Of a DNA stretch of 64,000 nucleotides, positions 21,741-31,920 are shown one piece after another. A program made the translations under genes and the position numbers. The notes beneath the pieces were generated by a model, which had not been told where the DNA came from, made no database searches, and was given only the letters and a program-made list of their open reading frames with translations. The DNA comes from Salvia splendens (lineage: Eukaryota; Streptophyta; Magnoliopsida; Lamiales; Lamiaceae), in assembly GCF_004379255.2 (NCBI RefSeq), contig NC_056039.1, positions 22,395,883 to 22,459,882 on the forward strand. Reading direction: 5' to 3'. Position 1 is the first letter of the stretch. Each line of letters starts with the position of its first letter.

Positions 21741-22080
21741 TTGGAAAGCGAAGTCACGGGACAAGGCGTCTCGACGTCACGCATAGGGGAAACCGTAATC
21801 ATGCGTCGTCCTACTCCCACTGAACCACAGCCGCCACTGGGCTCCCACTCGTCCCGCGAGTTAGACGAGCCTGATGCCTCCGACGCTGCTGCGTCGACGT
21901 CGCTCGCAGGCGCTGCTTGCTTAGTCTCTGTTGCAGGATATCTCCGACGCTACTGCGTCGATGTCCCACCGCCGGGGTCGCTCTGCGGGATACCGACGCT
22001 GCTGACGCTGCATCGTCGCACCTGCTGCTGACCGATCGCCCTTGGAATCGCTACCGCTGCAATTCCCGAATTGCCGACTT
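21741..22080. repeat. GC-rich island with CGACGCTGCTGCGTCG-type repeats
   Basis: This is an abrupt GC-rich block inside very AT-rich leader. Three diverged direct copies of TCCGACGCTGCTGCGTCGA lie near 21879, 21943 and 21990, each partly self-complementary. It has open frames on both strands, none of which I recognise. It could be a captured fragment or a structured leader. Confidence 0.55.
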
Positions 22081-22404
22081 GTAATCACGTAAGGCAAAAC
22101 TTCACACAATTCAAACTATTGAATTAACAAACCGAATGAATTCTTATGTGTATCACCGCAATTGAATCCACATAATATAATATGCAATTATTACTAATAG
22201 AATAATAACTTTGGAGTAATACACGTAACAAGAATTCAATCTTTGCGGCAATTATGCAATCACGCAATATGAGATTAAAACAATCATATTTCAGTCGTTC
22301 TACTTCATGTTATAGAACAAATAAAATGACAAATATGCCACGAAACTCATGCTATCAAGCAATTCACATAACATGAAATTAATCCACATAATCAGAACAA
22401 AAAA

Positions 22405-22420
22405 TTGGCTCTGATACCAA
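22405..22420 (-). promoter_or_regulatory. Primer binding site of copia F (initiator tRNA-Met type)
   Basis: On the minus strand this reads TTGGTATCAGAGCCAA, the standard copia primer site, one base after the LTR end. Confidence 0.93.
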
Positions 22421-22421
22421 T

Positions 22422-23986
22422 TGTTGGGGTTTTGGTGCCCCTTGCACAACGGAAGACTTGTACAAAATAAATAAATCAGACGTAGGATCTATTTGACAGA
22501 TTATGAGATTAATCTATTCACATGTTAACATAGAATTGCATGCTAGAACGCAAATAATTCATGCTTAAAGAATATAAATCCTAAAATTGAATTCTACGGT
22601 TTAGAGTTACCGATTTGATTCTCCAAAGAATCGTTGATTGCTCGCGCCTTCTCCACGATGATCTTCAATACTAGACCACAGATCTTCTGACTGATGTCCC
22701 GAACTGTATCTCGATATCAGGGTGGGCTGATCTTATCGAAACACTAGGACTCGAATAAAGAAGACAGAAATTTCTCACGGATGTGGAGCTGAAGATCTCA
22801 CGGAAGAGAAATTCTAGAAAATTTCGTCCTCTTCTAATTAGAGAGCGGACGAAAATTTCACAATTAATTCATTAATTTTCTGTTTCTTTTATTCTCCTAT
22901 TTATAATAGTTCATATTGGGCCCAGTCAGGGATCTATGGAAGGTTTTGGATATGGGCTTCCCCAATTAGCTTTTTACTAATTAAATTGAACCCACAATTT
23001 AATATAAGCTTACATTGGAATATTACGAGCAGCCACTACAGACGCAATATTGACCTCCCCATCCAAATCCGAAATTACAAGTAATCCAGGTTTCCATTTT
23101 GTTTATTATTTATTTCTCGCGCTTAAGATATAAATGTCCATTAATTAATTAAAGTCTGCTATGAACTTAATTAATTTACATCTTACTAATTCCAAGAGTG
23201 GACTTAGCAAGAAACACTTATTTATTATTCATGAAATAATTAAATTCCAACTAGCTAGTTTCCGAATAATAAAACCCTGTTCAAGCTTCTCTTGAGGACA
23301 TTATCAAACGAGACTCACCTCGTGCACGATTCAACATAATAGCAATCCTAGCACCGCTAGATAATGATCACCACTACCCAATATACCAGGATCGTTGGGT
23401 GACGAAAAACCCGCACCTTTGGTAAGTCAAAGTAGTAGATACTCAATGTCGTATGCTCAATGCTAACGTATGTAGATTAAGAAATTAATTATCAAGACCT
23501 CGTCTTTCAGTAGATAGCATAAACACTCGTCTTGCTGTTAGATTCATTCAGTGCTATACCACACCAACGTCATCTTATTTCAATAAGGCTTAGAAATAAT
23601 CAGACTGACATTGCAACCTTTCACGATAGGTAGCCAAAGCCTATCTAGGTTGTGAAATTCTTCTTTTCTTTTGCAAAGCATTGCTTAGAACCGACTGTAG
23701 TACCTTAAAGTGAGCGCAACCCACGACCAGTCTACTAAGCAAAAGACTTAGGCTTTGTTTATTTCTTATGCATTTAAATGTTTATAAAACATCTTATAAA
23801 CGCACAAGCAAACACAATGTAATAATATATTGATTCTATTCGTGGAAACTGCTCGAATGATACCGAATCAGGTCAAAAGTGGATTGTAGAGTTTTTCCGT
23901 ACACAAGCAAGATTCTATTCGTGCGAACTCGATTCTATTCGTGCGAACTCACTCAAAACATGCTTTTCAGTATACTAAACTTAACA
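22422..23986 (-). mobile_element. Copia F 5' LTR
   Basis: The termini are TGTTAAG (reading leftward from 23986) and CCCCAACA (ending at 22422), 1,565 bases. It is homologous along its length to 11082-12545 and to 42916-44451. A TATA-like box lies at 22897-22905. It abuts a gypsy LTR remnant at 23987. Confidence 0.9.
22897..22905 (-). promoter_or_regulatory. TATA-like box in copia F LTR
   Basis: TATAAATAG on the minus strand, at the position equivalent to 12090-12098 in copia G. Confidence 0.5.
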
Positions 23987-24773
23987 CATATATCTGAGTT
24001 CCTTTTTAACATCTTCCTTTTAGTTTCCTTTTTTAGTTTAGTTTCCAGTTCAGAGGTAGCTTAGTTAAAGAAATAGTTACACAAAGAGCGACTGAAGGGA
24101 GCGTGACAGAATACTCAATATCTGTTCGACGTCATCCCAAGTTTCCAACCGAGAACTCCTCGGTTTTACTCGCTTTCTTATTTTCTGAAGTTGATAGCTT
24201 AGTTTAATTCCGTAGTTAAAGAATCGATCTTTTTGTATTCCGCATGTTTACCGCACTATTCTGAGCTATAAAAGTCGAAGTTGTTTTGTTTTCGTCATCT
24301 TGTTTACTATTCCAGTTCAGTTTCGCTTTTAAGTCTTCAATTAATTGTCCGAATCTTTATTATGTTGAATGGCAAAGAGTTTATGTTTTTCGTTGTATGC
24401 TTAGATAGTTAAGATCTTATTTCCGCATGTTGCTTACTTGATCCATTAATTGTGTCAACATGATGAGTAGCTTGATCAAGTAGATAGTTTATATTTTACC
24501 TAGCGTAAATCCAGTAGCTTAGAAACTCCCAAACTAAAGCATGGCAGCAGCCAAATCCTGTTCACTACTCACACACTCGATACACCGGTGTCTCTGTGGG
24601 ATCGACCCCGTTCTTGCCGCTTTACTGTTAAAGTTGTGCGAGTTTGGGAGTTACAAATTACATTGGTGGCGAGCGAGAGCGAGAACGCCTTGATCAAGTG
24701 GCAACGACATTTGCTAATTGATCCATCGGGTCGGTTATCTTCTATATAACTTGATCAATCCAAATCACGCCTT
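23987..24773 (+). mobile_element. Athila-like LTR remnant (B-type), plus orientation
   Basis: It matches the reverse complement of the element B LTRs over the 3' two thirds, including the GGGAGTT...ATTACATT segment and the TTGATCAAGTGGCAACGACA block. The LTR start is replaced by copia F at 23987. The last ~15 bases of the B-type end are absent. Beyond it lies ORF3 of C on the opposite strand, so this is another rearranged junction. Confidence 0.75.
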
Positions 24774-24811
24774 TATCTTCTATATAACTTGATCAATCCA
24801 AATCACGCCTT
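24736..24811. repeat. Perfect 38 bp tandem duplication at LTR/ORF3 junction
   Basis: TATCTTCTATATAACTTGAT and the next 18 bases occur at 24736-24773 and again, identically, at 24774-24811. Perfect identity amid diverged repeats suggests a recent event. It sits where the plus-oriented LTR remnant meets minus-oriented ORF3. Confidence 0.9.
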
Positions 24812-25702
24812 TCCCTCGAGTCCCGACCAGTCTTCCAAATTCTTAGCCCACCGTGACTGTCTCCTAATTGTTCTCTCGTCGATCGGGGTTCCCTTGTCGT
24901 TCGACGTCATATCGTCTAGCACGACGATCTTGACTTCAATTCCTCTCTCTACATCTCGATCTCCAATTTCCTCCTTGATAACCGGTGTTGTCTCCTCCTT
25001 CTCATCAACCTTCTCAGTCTCCACATCGCTCTCAACAGTTCCCTCATCTTCCTCACCTTCCATACTCTCGACATGCTCTATATCCTTCTCGTCTTTTTCC
25101 GCTTGCTTTCCTACCCCTCGCCCTCAAAATCAACTTCCTCGTCTCTCTATGTCTACTACTCTCATCACCTTCCTCGGTCAGTTGCACTTCCTCTTCATTC
25201 CCTGCCTCACTACCCTCATCACCCTCCTCAGTCAGTTTCATTTCCTCCTCATGTTCAATTTTATCCTCTCCCTCACTGGTGTTCTCTTCTTTTTCCACAG
25301 TGGGTTCAGTAGAGTATTGGGTTTCGATATGAGGGGTTGGTACTGTGGGGGTTATTTCTTGGGCTAGGGTTTAGGTTAGAATTTGGGGATTTTCTATGAG
25401 TGTACATAGGGCCTGAGATGTAGGTGTCTCAATCAAGGTTTGGGGTCTGGGTGCAATCTCGAGTGGGGTTAGGGTGGAGATGGCTTCTTCCTCTTGACAT
25501 GCCGCAGCCATTCGAGTGAAAAGATCACTCGTCCTCACTCCACGGCCAAATTTATGGAGAAATTCTTTCATAATCTGCTCTGGGTCGAGCTCGTCGGTCG
25601 TCGTCATGGTGGTAGGAGCGACCGTAGCAGTAGGCGCGCTCGAACTAGCTTCTGGCAATGGAGGGACTGCGGTCAATGCTAGCATCGAAGTTGGAGCGGT
25701 TG
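24812..25702 (-). pseudogene. ORF3 of element C, downstream part
   Basis: This continues the frame that begins at 39611 and is split by B. The first part is Ala/Pro/Thr-rich, then DELDPEQIMKEFLHKFGRG and RTSDLFTRMAAACQEEEA, comparable to the AFMADLTSKFG region of D's ORF3. After a stop near 25371 it continues as highly acidic Glu-rich repeats (QLTEEGDE twice) to about 24803. The conserved AKEFF core is not reached before the rearranged junction. Plus-strand frames here are shadows. Confidence 0.7.
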
Positions 25703-26831
25703 TGGCGGGCCTAACAATCGTGGATTTTTCTCTTAGATTCAAGTTATATGGAAGAGATAACTGAACCGGATGGACCAGTTAGCAAATACCGTTGCCACCA
25801 ATGTAATTTATAAACTCCCAATTTTGCACTACTTTAACAATAAAGCGACGAGTTTGGGTTCGATCCCACAGAGAAGCTAGTGTATCAAGTATGTGAGTAG
25901 TGAACAGGGGGTTGGCTGCTGCCACGCTTTAACTTGGGAGTTTTTAACTACTGATTTTTACTCTAGACAGAATTTAAGTCACTAACTTAATCAAGGAAAT
26001 TTTAACTACTGGGTCAAGTGAATTTCAGACTGGAATGAAAATTAACTACGTGAAACAGTAAACAACATGATGAAAACGAAAACAGCTTTGATTAAAACTA
26101 AAACTCAGAATAGTACAGCGTGAAATTTAAACTAAGCTAACACTTCGTAAATACGAAAGCAAGTAAAACAGGGAGGTTCTCGGTGGGAAACTTAAGAATA
26201 CGCCGACAGATATCAAGTTTCTGCAGCGCTCCTTCGATCGCCCTCTCTAACTAAGCGTTACTTTATCTAAGCTATCTAGAAAACTAAACTAGACTAGAGA
26301 GCTAAACTAAACTAAAGACGGAAAGTAAAGGATCGGATCTCTTTGTGTGATGGCGCATCCTCTATTTATAGGCTCGACACGACTTCCAGCTGGATAACGA
26401 TCTTGGCAGGGAATATTCGCTCATGCGGAGAGTGAACGACTCATTGATTGCTACGTGCTTTCCTTCTAGAATGACGACTCTTTTCTGTAACAGATTCGTG
26501 ACTCCGCTCCGTCCTTGCGTCTCATATATCAGCACGTGTCCCCTTCTAAAACGTTGTCCTTGATAACAGAATGCTGCGCACCATCCAACTCATAACCTCA
26601 TGTGTCCTTCTTCTGGAAGCCTGTGGTCCCCTCCTAGCCTGCTTGGTTGTTCCCCTTGATCAACTCCCCCGATTTCTGGCCTCTTTTCGCCTATTGTACT
26701 TGCTTGATCAGTTTGGCTTTGTTGCCTTAGTCAAGCGGCATTCCTGCACATTTAACACTTGCTTTGCGCGATAAACCGATCAAGTGGCGTACATTTTACC
26801 CCTAAACCGATGCATAAAATGAGCCTTATCA
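25703..26831 (-). mobile_element. Element B 3' LTR
   Basis: Reading leftward it starts TGATAAGGCTC and ends CCCGCCA. Against the 5' LTR it lacks a 36 bp block after GTTGCCAC and has fewer CTAAA units, which together explain the 48 bp length difference. Scattered substitutions show it is not a recent insertion. A TATA-like box lies at 26361-26371. Confidence 0.92.
26361..26371 (-). promoter_or_regulatory. TATA-like box in element B 3' LTR
   Basis: CTATAAATAGA on the minus strand, identical in the 5' LTR. Confidence 0.55.
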
Positions 26832-26849
26832 AACCGCTCACACTTAAAA

Positions 26850-26869
26850 CATACTTGTCCCCAAGTATA
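26850..26869 (-). other. Pre-LTR hairpin of element B
   Basis: On the minus strand TATACTTG and CAAGTATG flank the loop GGGA, 18 bases before the 3' LTR. Element D has the same hairpin at 55436-55455 with paired base changes. It is followed by TTTTAAGTGTGAG, the likely plus-strand primer region. Confidence 0.75.
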
Positions 26870-28157
26870 AAGAAAAAGAAAAGAAAAAGAAAAAGATAAG
26901 GCAAATTTCAGACATGGTTTACTCATTTTAAGAAATTAAAAGAAAACAAGACTCGAAATAAGAACTCATATTCACATAGATGCATTAGATCGAATAAATT
27001 TCCAACAATCATACTTGAGGTCGAGGTCAATCCATTTGCCAACAGCTTATGTTTCTTCCTTTTTGCTATTACTTGATCAAGGTGTCAGTTCGTCAAGATT
27101 GCTCAATTTAAAAACCACTGTTGGATTCGCTCAGTCACTCATTTCTTACCAGAGATGTTAGGACTGTTCACTCGGTATTGCCACAAATTTAATACCTCGA
27201 ATCGGATTGCACAAGATAGTTCCTTAAGGTCTTTGTTTCGGGTGTAATGGGGCTTAAGGGTAGTGGTGTATCAAGGTAGGGTCCTAGGGGTTCTAAGTTT
27301 AAAAATGTAAACTGTAAAAAAAGAAAAAAACATGAGTCAAGAGACCAAAGATTTGAACTATTTATTTCGCCACTAGATATCCTACTTCGTCAAGTGGCGA
27401 CTTCTAGCCTTGAACTTTTGGCTTATTTTTTCTAACTTCCGACTTATCGGGTCAGGTTACAACTTTTCCTGCCCTCTTTTTCTCAAACTTTTGTCGATAA
27501 CAATATTTTTTTTGACTTGATTTCTGACTTGATCAACCTAATTGACTAACTCGCTCAACCCGACTACCCTTTTATTTTTACTTTCTATCGTACTACCCCT
27601 TTCTTTGAAATGACTCATCTCTCTGACCCCTTTTCCTCACGTATTTATAAAAAGTATATGGATGTGGGTCTCGATTATCAAAGAAAGGGTAAAAGTGTGT
27701 GGGCTCAACTTAGTTAACTAATGGGTGCCTTGCTTGACGAGGCGGGTTCGTGGAGCGAAAGAAGAAAAGGCTCAAATTGGTTAAGTCCTAATGTCTTTAG
27801 TCCTTACTACTTGTGCAATTTTCATCTAGATATAAAAAATTCAGCCTCTCGTAAAAATATTTTCCTTCGTAACAATAGTAGAAAGTGTTCTACTTTGGCT
27901 TATAACTCACATATAGAGAGGCTTCACAGTAAGGATTTTAAAAAAAATAGAGCATTTCCATCATACTTGCGTTGTTCAAACTGATCAAGTTTTTGCAATC
28001 AAGTTTCTACATGTAAACATACTAATTCCTTTCTCTAACTCTTCCCAAAGTAATCAAATCTTCCGCTTATCCGATTTCATGCATATTGCCTATTTATTAC
28101 TAACTGATATTTTGTGTTTTCAAAATTTATGACATGTATGATTTTTATTTTCTGGAA
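26870..28157 (-). other. 3' noncoding region of element B, distal part
   Basis: About 1.3 kb, AT-rich, starting with a purine (AAAAG) run at 26870-26900. It contains no ORF I can relate to any family. It corresponds in place to 54331-55435 of element D. Confidence 0.6.
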
Positions 28158-28227
28158 CTAACCCTCCCCCCTCCCACTGCATATGAACTCGTCCTCGAGG
28201 GACTGGATGCAGTGGAAAAAGGGTTAG
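28158..28227 (-). other. Long inverted repeat in 3' region of element B
   Basis: Arms CTAACCCT/AGGGTTAG and CCACTGCAT/ATGCAGTGG, with a C-rich bulge on one side. It is the counterpart of 99-197 and 19017-19112: different arm sequence but the same architecture, including the CCCCCCTCCCAC run. Confidence 0.75.
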
Positions 28228-28258
28228 GCAATGGCACAACAGAAACCAAGGAAAACTT

Positions 28259-28293
28259 CTCACACTTAGACCAGACACTGGGCTAAGTGTGAG
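28259..28293 (-). other. 3' region hairpin, B copy 1
   Basis: Perfect arms CTCACACTTAG and CTAAGTGTGAG. The inner stem is CCAG/CTGG with loop ACA, instead of CTAT/ATAG in A and H. Confidence 0.82.
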
Positions 28294-28384
28294 GCAGTGC
28301 CAACAATCAATCATGCCTATCAAAACAGAAAAACAACAAACAAAACACATAGGCCAAATATAGCAAAACGAGCATGCATAACTT

Positions 28385-28419
28385 CTCACACTTAGACCCA
28401 ACACATGGCTAAGTGTGAG
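28385..28419 (-). other. 3' region hairpin, B copy 2
   Basis: Perfect arms CTCACACTTAG and CTAAGTGTGAG. The inner part can pair CCA/TGG after a small bulge. Confidence 0.75.
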
Positions 28420-28463
28420 GTGGAGCAGAAAATCAGTTATTCATACCAAAAACAAAGGAAAAT

Positions 28464-31400
28464 TGTAACATCCCAAACTTTTGTGACTCCTTTTATTGGT
28501 CTTGTGAATTTTGAATTTTGGAACTATGAAACTTTTGTTTCTATGTGATTGAAGTGACTTTGCGTGGAATAAATTATCGTGGTTAATGTGAATGATGAGC
28601 TTGAGTTTTATTTTTTTTCCCTTGAGGGGAAAATAATTAATAGGATCATGCATTTATTCTTTCTCGAGCCAATTCATTGAATTATTCGGCTCCTCCTAAT
28701 TATTGAAATAGCACTTCTTTTCGTGGGTTTAATTAATTATTTTGGGATACTTATCCAAATTAAATCCAAACCAAATGACCCCTAGATGGTACTACATGAA
28801 ATTCGAACTCCATTTTATTTTCCTTGGGAGTTTTCGAAAATCTCCTATAGGAGAAAGAATTATTTTCATTTGATTTAATTGGTGCTTTATTGACTCCCTT
28901 CCTTTGAATTTAATCCAATTAAATCATGTTATAATTTATTTCTTCACCTAAAATAAATAGAGAGTTGGGATATTTCCTTGGTTAGCAATTTTCGGCCCCT
29001 CCACTAAATTTTGGAGGATATTTTATTTGTTTTCTAATTTGTGGAATCCCTTTTTATTCAAATAAATTCCTATGTCTAATTAATTGGGGATGCGAATATT
29101 TTTCTTCTACTTTTCTTCCATATCACACGCCCCCTATGCAATATTTTCCTTGTAGGAATTTAATTAATTGTTGCCTATTTTATGGGAGCCTTTTTCCTAT
29201 AAACAAATTACCTAATTTAAATCCTATTCTTTTAATTGGGGATTTAAATAATTTCCTTGTGCAATTACCCAAGAATTTTCGGCCCCCTCCTTTATTTCCT
29301 ACTTGGAGATTTAATTTAATTGTTCCCTTGTATTCATTATTTTTATTTCCTAAGTTATGAATTTATTCTCCAAGTAAATACCAAGTAAATTCTTTGTTGT
29401 GCACTACATGGAATTTTCGAAAATTCCACTCTCCCACATGCCTATTTTATTCTTTTAAATTGTGGGATTTTTATTCATTAGCCTATAGTTTATTTCCCCC
29501 ACAATTTCTTTATTTAATTTACCCATGGATTAAACCTAACAAATAAATAGCAAATAATCAAACCCTAGCCCCCATTCACCTCAAAAATTTCGCCCCCTCT
29601 CTTCTCTCCCTCTCCCACACGTTTTTCATCTTCCACTCTCCCATCTCCAAAAATCCTCCATCCAACTCTTGTTCTTACAATCCTTTGAAGTTATTTTCAC
29701 GAGTCTCCGACGAATCGCTTCGTTCATCCTTTCCACCGATTCGTTTTGTGTCAAAGAAGGTATATTGCTCACTTTCTATCACCCTACCCGTTTTGACCAT
29801 GTTCTTGAGTCCTACATGCATGTAGAGGGTGTAGGTTTGATAGATCGCAATTTTTAACGGGAGGGAAAGTGTGTTTCGTAAGAACTTGTTTGATTTTTGG
29901 CGGTTGATTGAAATCATGAGTGTTGGATTGAAACATTTGGTGAATAATATGAGTTATGTGCAAATATGTGTATGAGGAACGTGTAAGCATGATTATGTGT
30001 TTTCGAGCATGAAAAAAAAAACGGTGTCTGTGTTGTGGAAGTTTTAAAAACCCTATTTTCGAACTTGAACCAGAAATCTGTGATGCACGACCAGTGACTT
30101 ATGATCTGTATTTGACCCATCAAACGAACGAATTTTGCTATGAAATTTTTACTGAGTAAACTTCAAGGTGTTTTCTGTGTCTCGTGTGAATTTCAGCCCG
30201 TTTTATCGAAAAATGAACTTTTAATAAATTTTTGAAGTTGACTGCGCAAATCTGCCAGAAACTTGAGTTCTCGCCATGAATGTTTCGTTTTCTGTTTGAC
30301 TGACCAAATGACCTCCGATCGATGTGATTCTTAAACTATATGAAAATTTGAAGTGTATTCTGAGTTGTGTTAAATTTCCAGCCTTTTCGGGCATCGTATG
30401 AATTTATGGTGAATTTTTCAAATGAACTGTGCAATACTGTCAGAAATTGTATGTTCCGACCAGAGAGTTTAATAGGTGATATGACTGACCAAATGACGTG
30501 ATTTCGGTGTGAATATTTTCATGGATGAACTTGAAGGTGTCCTCTGTATTGTGACCAACATTTAGCTTCTTTTGAGGTCGGGTGAATTTATTGTGATTTT
30601 TACAAAACGGTCACGCAGTTCTGCCAGTTTTCTGCCTTGTTAAAATGACACCTAGTTTCAAGTTTAAAAGTATTATATGATGCATGTATGTCCAAGGGGC
30701 GTGTTTAAATTATGTGATCACGTGTGATAAGTTGAAATGCGATGCGTGTGTCTTTACAACTTTGTGACGTATGTTGGGTTGGGGAATTGAGAAAGACGAT
30801 GAGAGAGAAACGATAGGACATGCATAGTAATATGTTGATGTGTGAGGCTGACTTATGTTGTCGTTGACAAGGGTGTTGTGTATTCGTGAACTCGAGGATC
30901 GAGAGTTGCTAAGTTGGGTTGTGAATTGCTAAGCGAACGAGGTGGGCTTTTCTTTTCAAACCTTTTTACTTTTCCGAAAAATATTATGTGGCGATATAAG
31001 GGTGCTTTAACTGTTATGTCATGCCATGTTGTTTTTATTATGAGATTGTGTGCCTGATGCCTAGTTCGTATGATTTTACTCCGTTAGGCTATATGGCTGT
31101 GTTGTGAAACGAATTCGGGTCTAAGTAGGGCCGTAAACCCTATCAGGCTGTGTACACTGGTGGGATCGTGAGCCGTCCTTGCAAGTCGGCCAGTCTCGTG
31201 GGCGAATAGTGTGGCCACACTTTCGTCGCACTGTGATGTGATTGATGGATTGATGTGAGAAGTGGGGAGATAAATTGTCTGGCCAGACTTGAATTTTTTT
31301 TGTGTTTCTCGTGATATTTTTCTTACTACTTAAAACCCGATATCACTGGTATGGATGACATAACTTATTAAAATGTTTTCGGCATGAGCCCATTGAGTAC

Positions 31401-31915
31401 AACAAGTACTCAGCCCTGCATATTTTTTTCTTATGTGCAGGTTGAGCGGGATGTTGCGGTGGATGTTGATCTGGCTACAGACCCTAGGATACGTTGTGTC
31501 GTCATACATAGGCGTGATCCTTGACTCTCCCTGAACCTTATTTATCCACTGCTATGTTTTAAATTATGTCTTAAGACCTTAATCTTTTCGTGTTGTGTTT
31601 GAACATGTATGGTGGTGTTAGGTTTAAACGAGTGTTTACGTTGTCTTTCTAAAAATGGTGTTTTCTGAGATTTAAGTTAAATGTTGTTTTGCTTTAGTTA
31701 TTAATTGTTGTTTTACTTAAGTCAAATTCTTTCCGTTGTCTTTTTTTTTACAAGTATTTTACCTTATGTCTCTTCAAAAAAAAAATGACCTTAAACTTCT
31801 TTAAACTAAGTTGTTTTCTTTCTTTAAGTCTTAAGTTGTTCTTTTAAACTGTTGTCCATGCATGTCGGTCACGATCGCCGCGTTTGTGATACCCCTGGTA
31901 TGGGCGGTCGTGACA
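28464..31915 (+). mobile_element. Solo LTR of a chromovirus-like Ty3/gypsy element, nested in B
   Basis: It begins TGTAACATCCC and ends CGGTCGTGACA, flanked by the 5 bp duplication AAAAT (28459-28463 and 31916-31920). At 3,452 bp it is a long LTR with no internal region, so it is a solo LTR left by recombination. The termini resemble Tekay/Del-type chromoviruses, and a related LTR end occurs at 62690-62926. It cuts the very end of B's ORF3. Short frames inside are not genes. Confidence 0.88.
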
Positions 31916-31920
31916 AAAAT

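Larger units (their letters stand above)
20405..23986 (-). mobile_element. Copia F: 5' half of a Ty1/copia element, minus strand
   Basis: Reading leftward: a full LTR (22422-23986), an iMet primer site (22405-22420), then about 1.8 kb of mostly noncoding, AT-rich and repeat-bearing leader, then an RT fragment ending at 20405. No gag, protease or integrase is seen and no 3' LTR follows. It is a truncated copy, possibly of a non-autonomous derivative with an enlarged leader. The LTR family is that of copia G. Confidence 0.82.

Noticed and set aside
24789..25367. 192-residue plus-strand Ser/Thr-rich frame
   Set aside because: It is the antisense of the acidic Glu-rich part of ORF3 of element C.
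28464..31915. Host gene or long noncoding RNA between B's ORF3 and its 3' region
   Set aside because: TG...CA ends and the AAAAT target duplication define a solo LTR; no ORF longer than about 100 codons exists inside.
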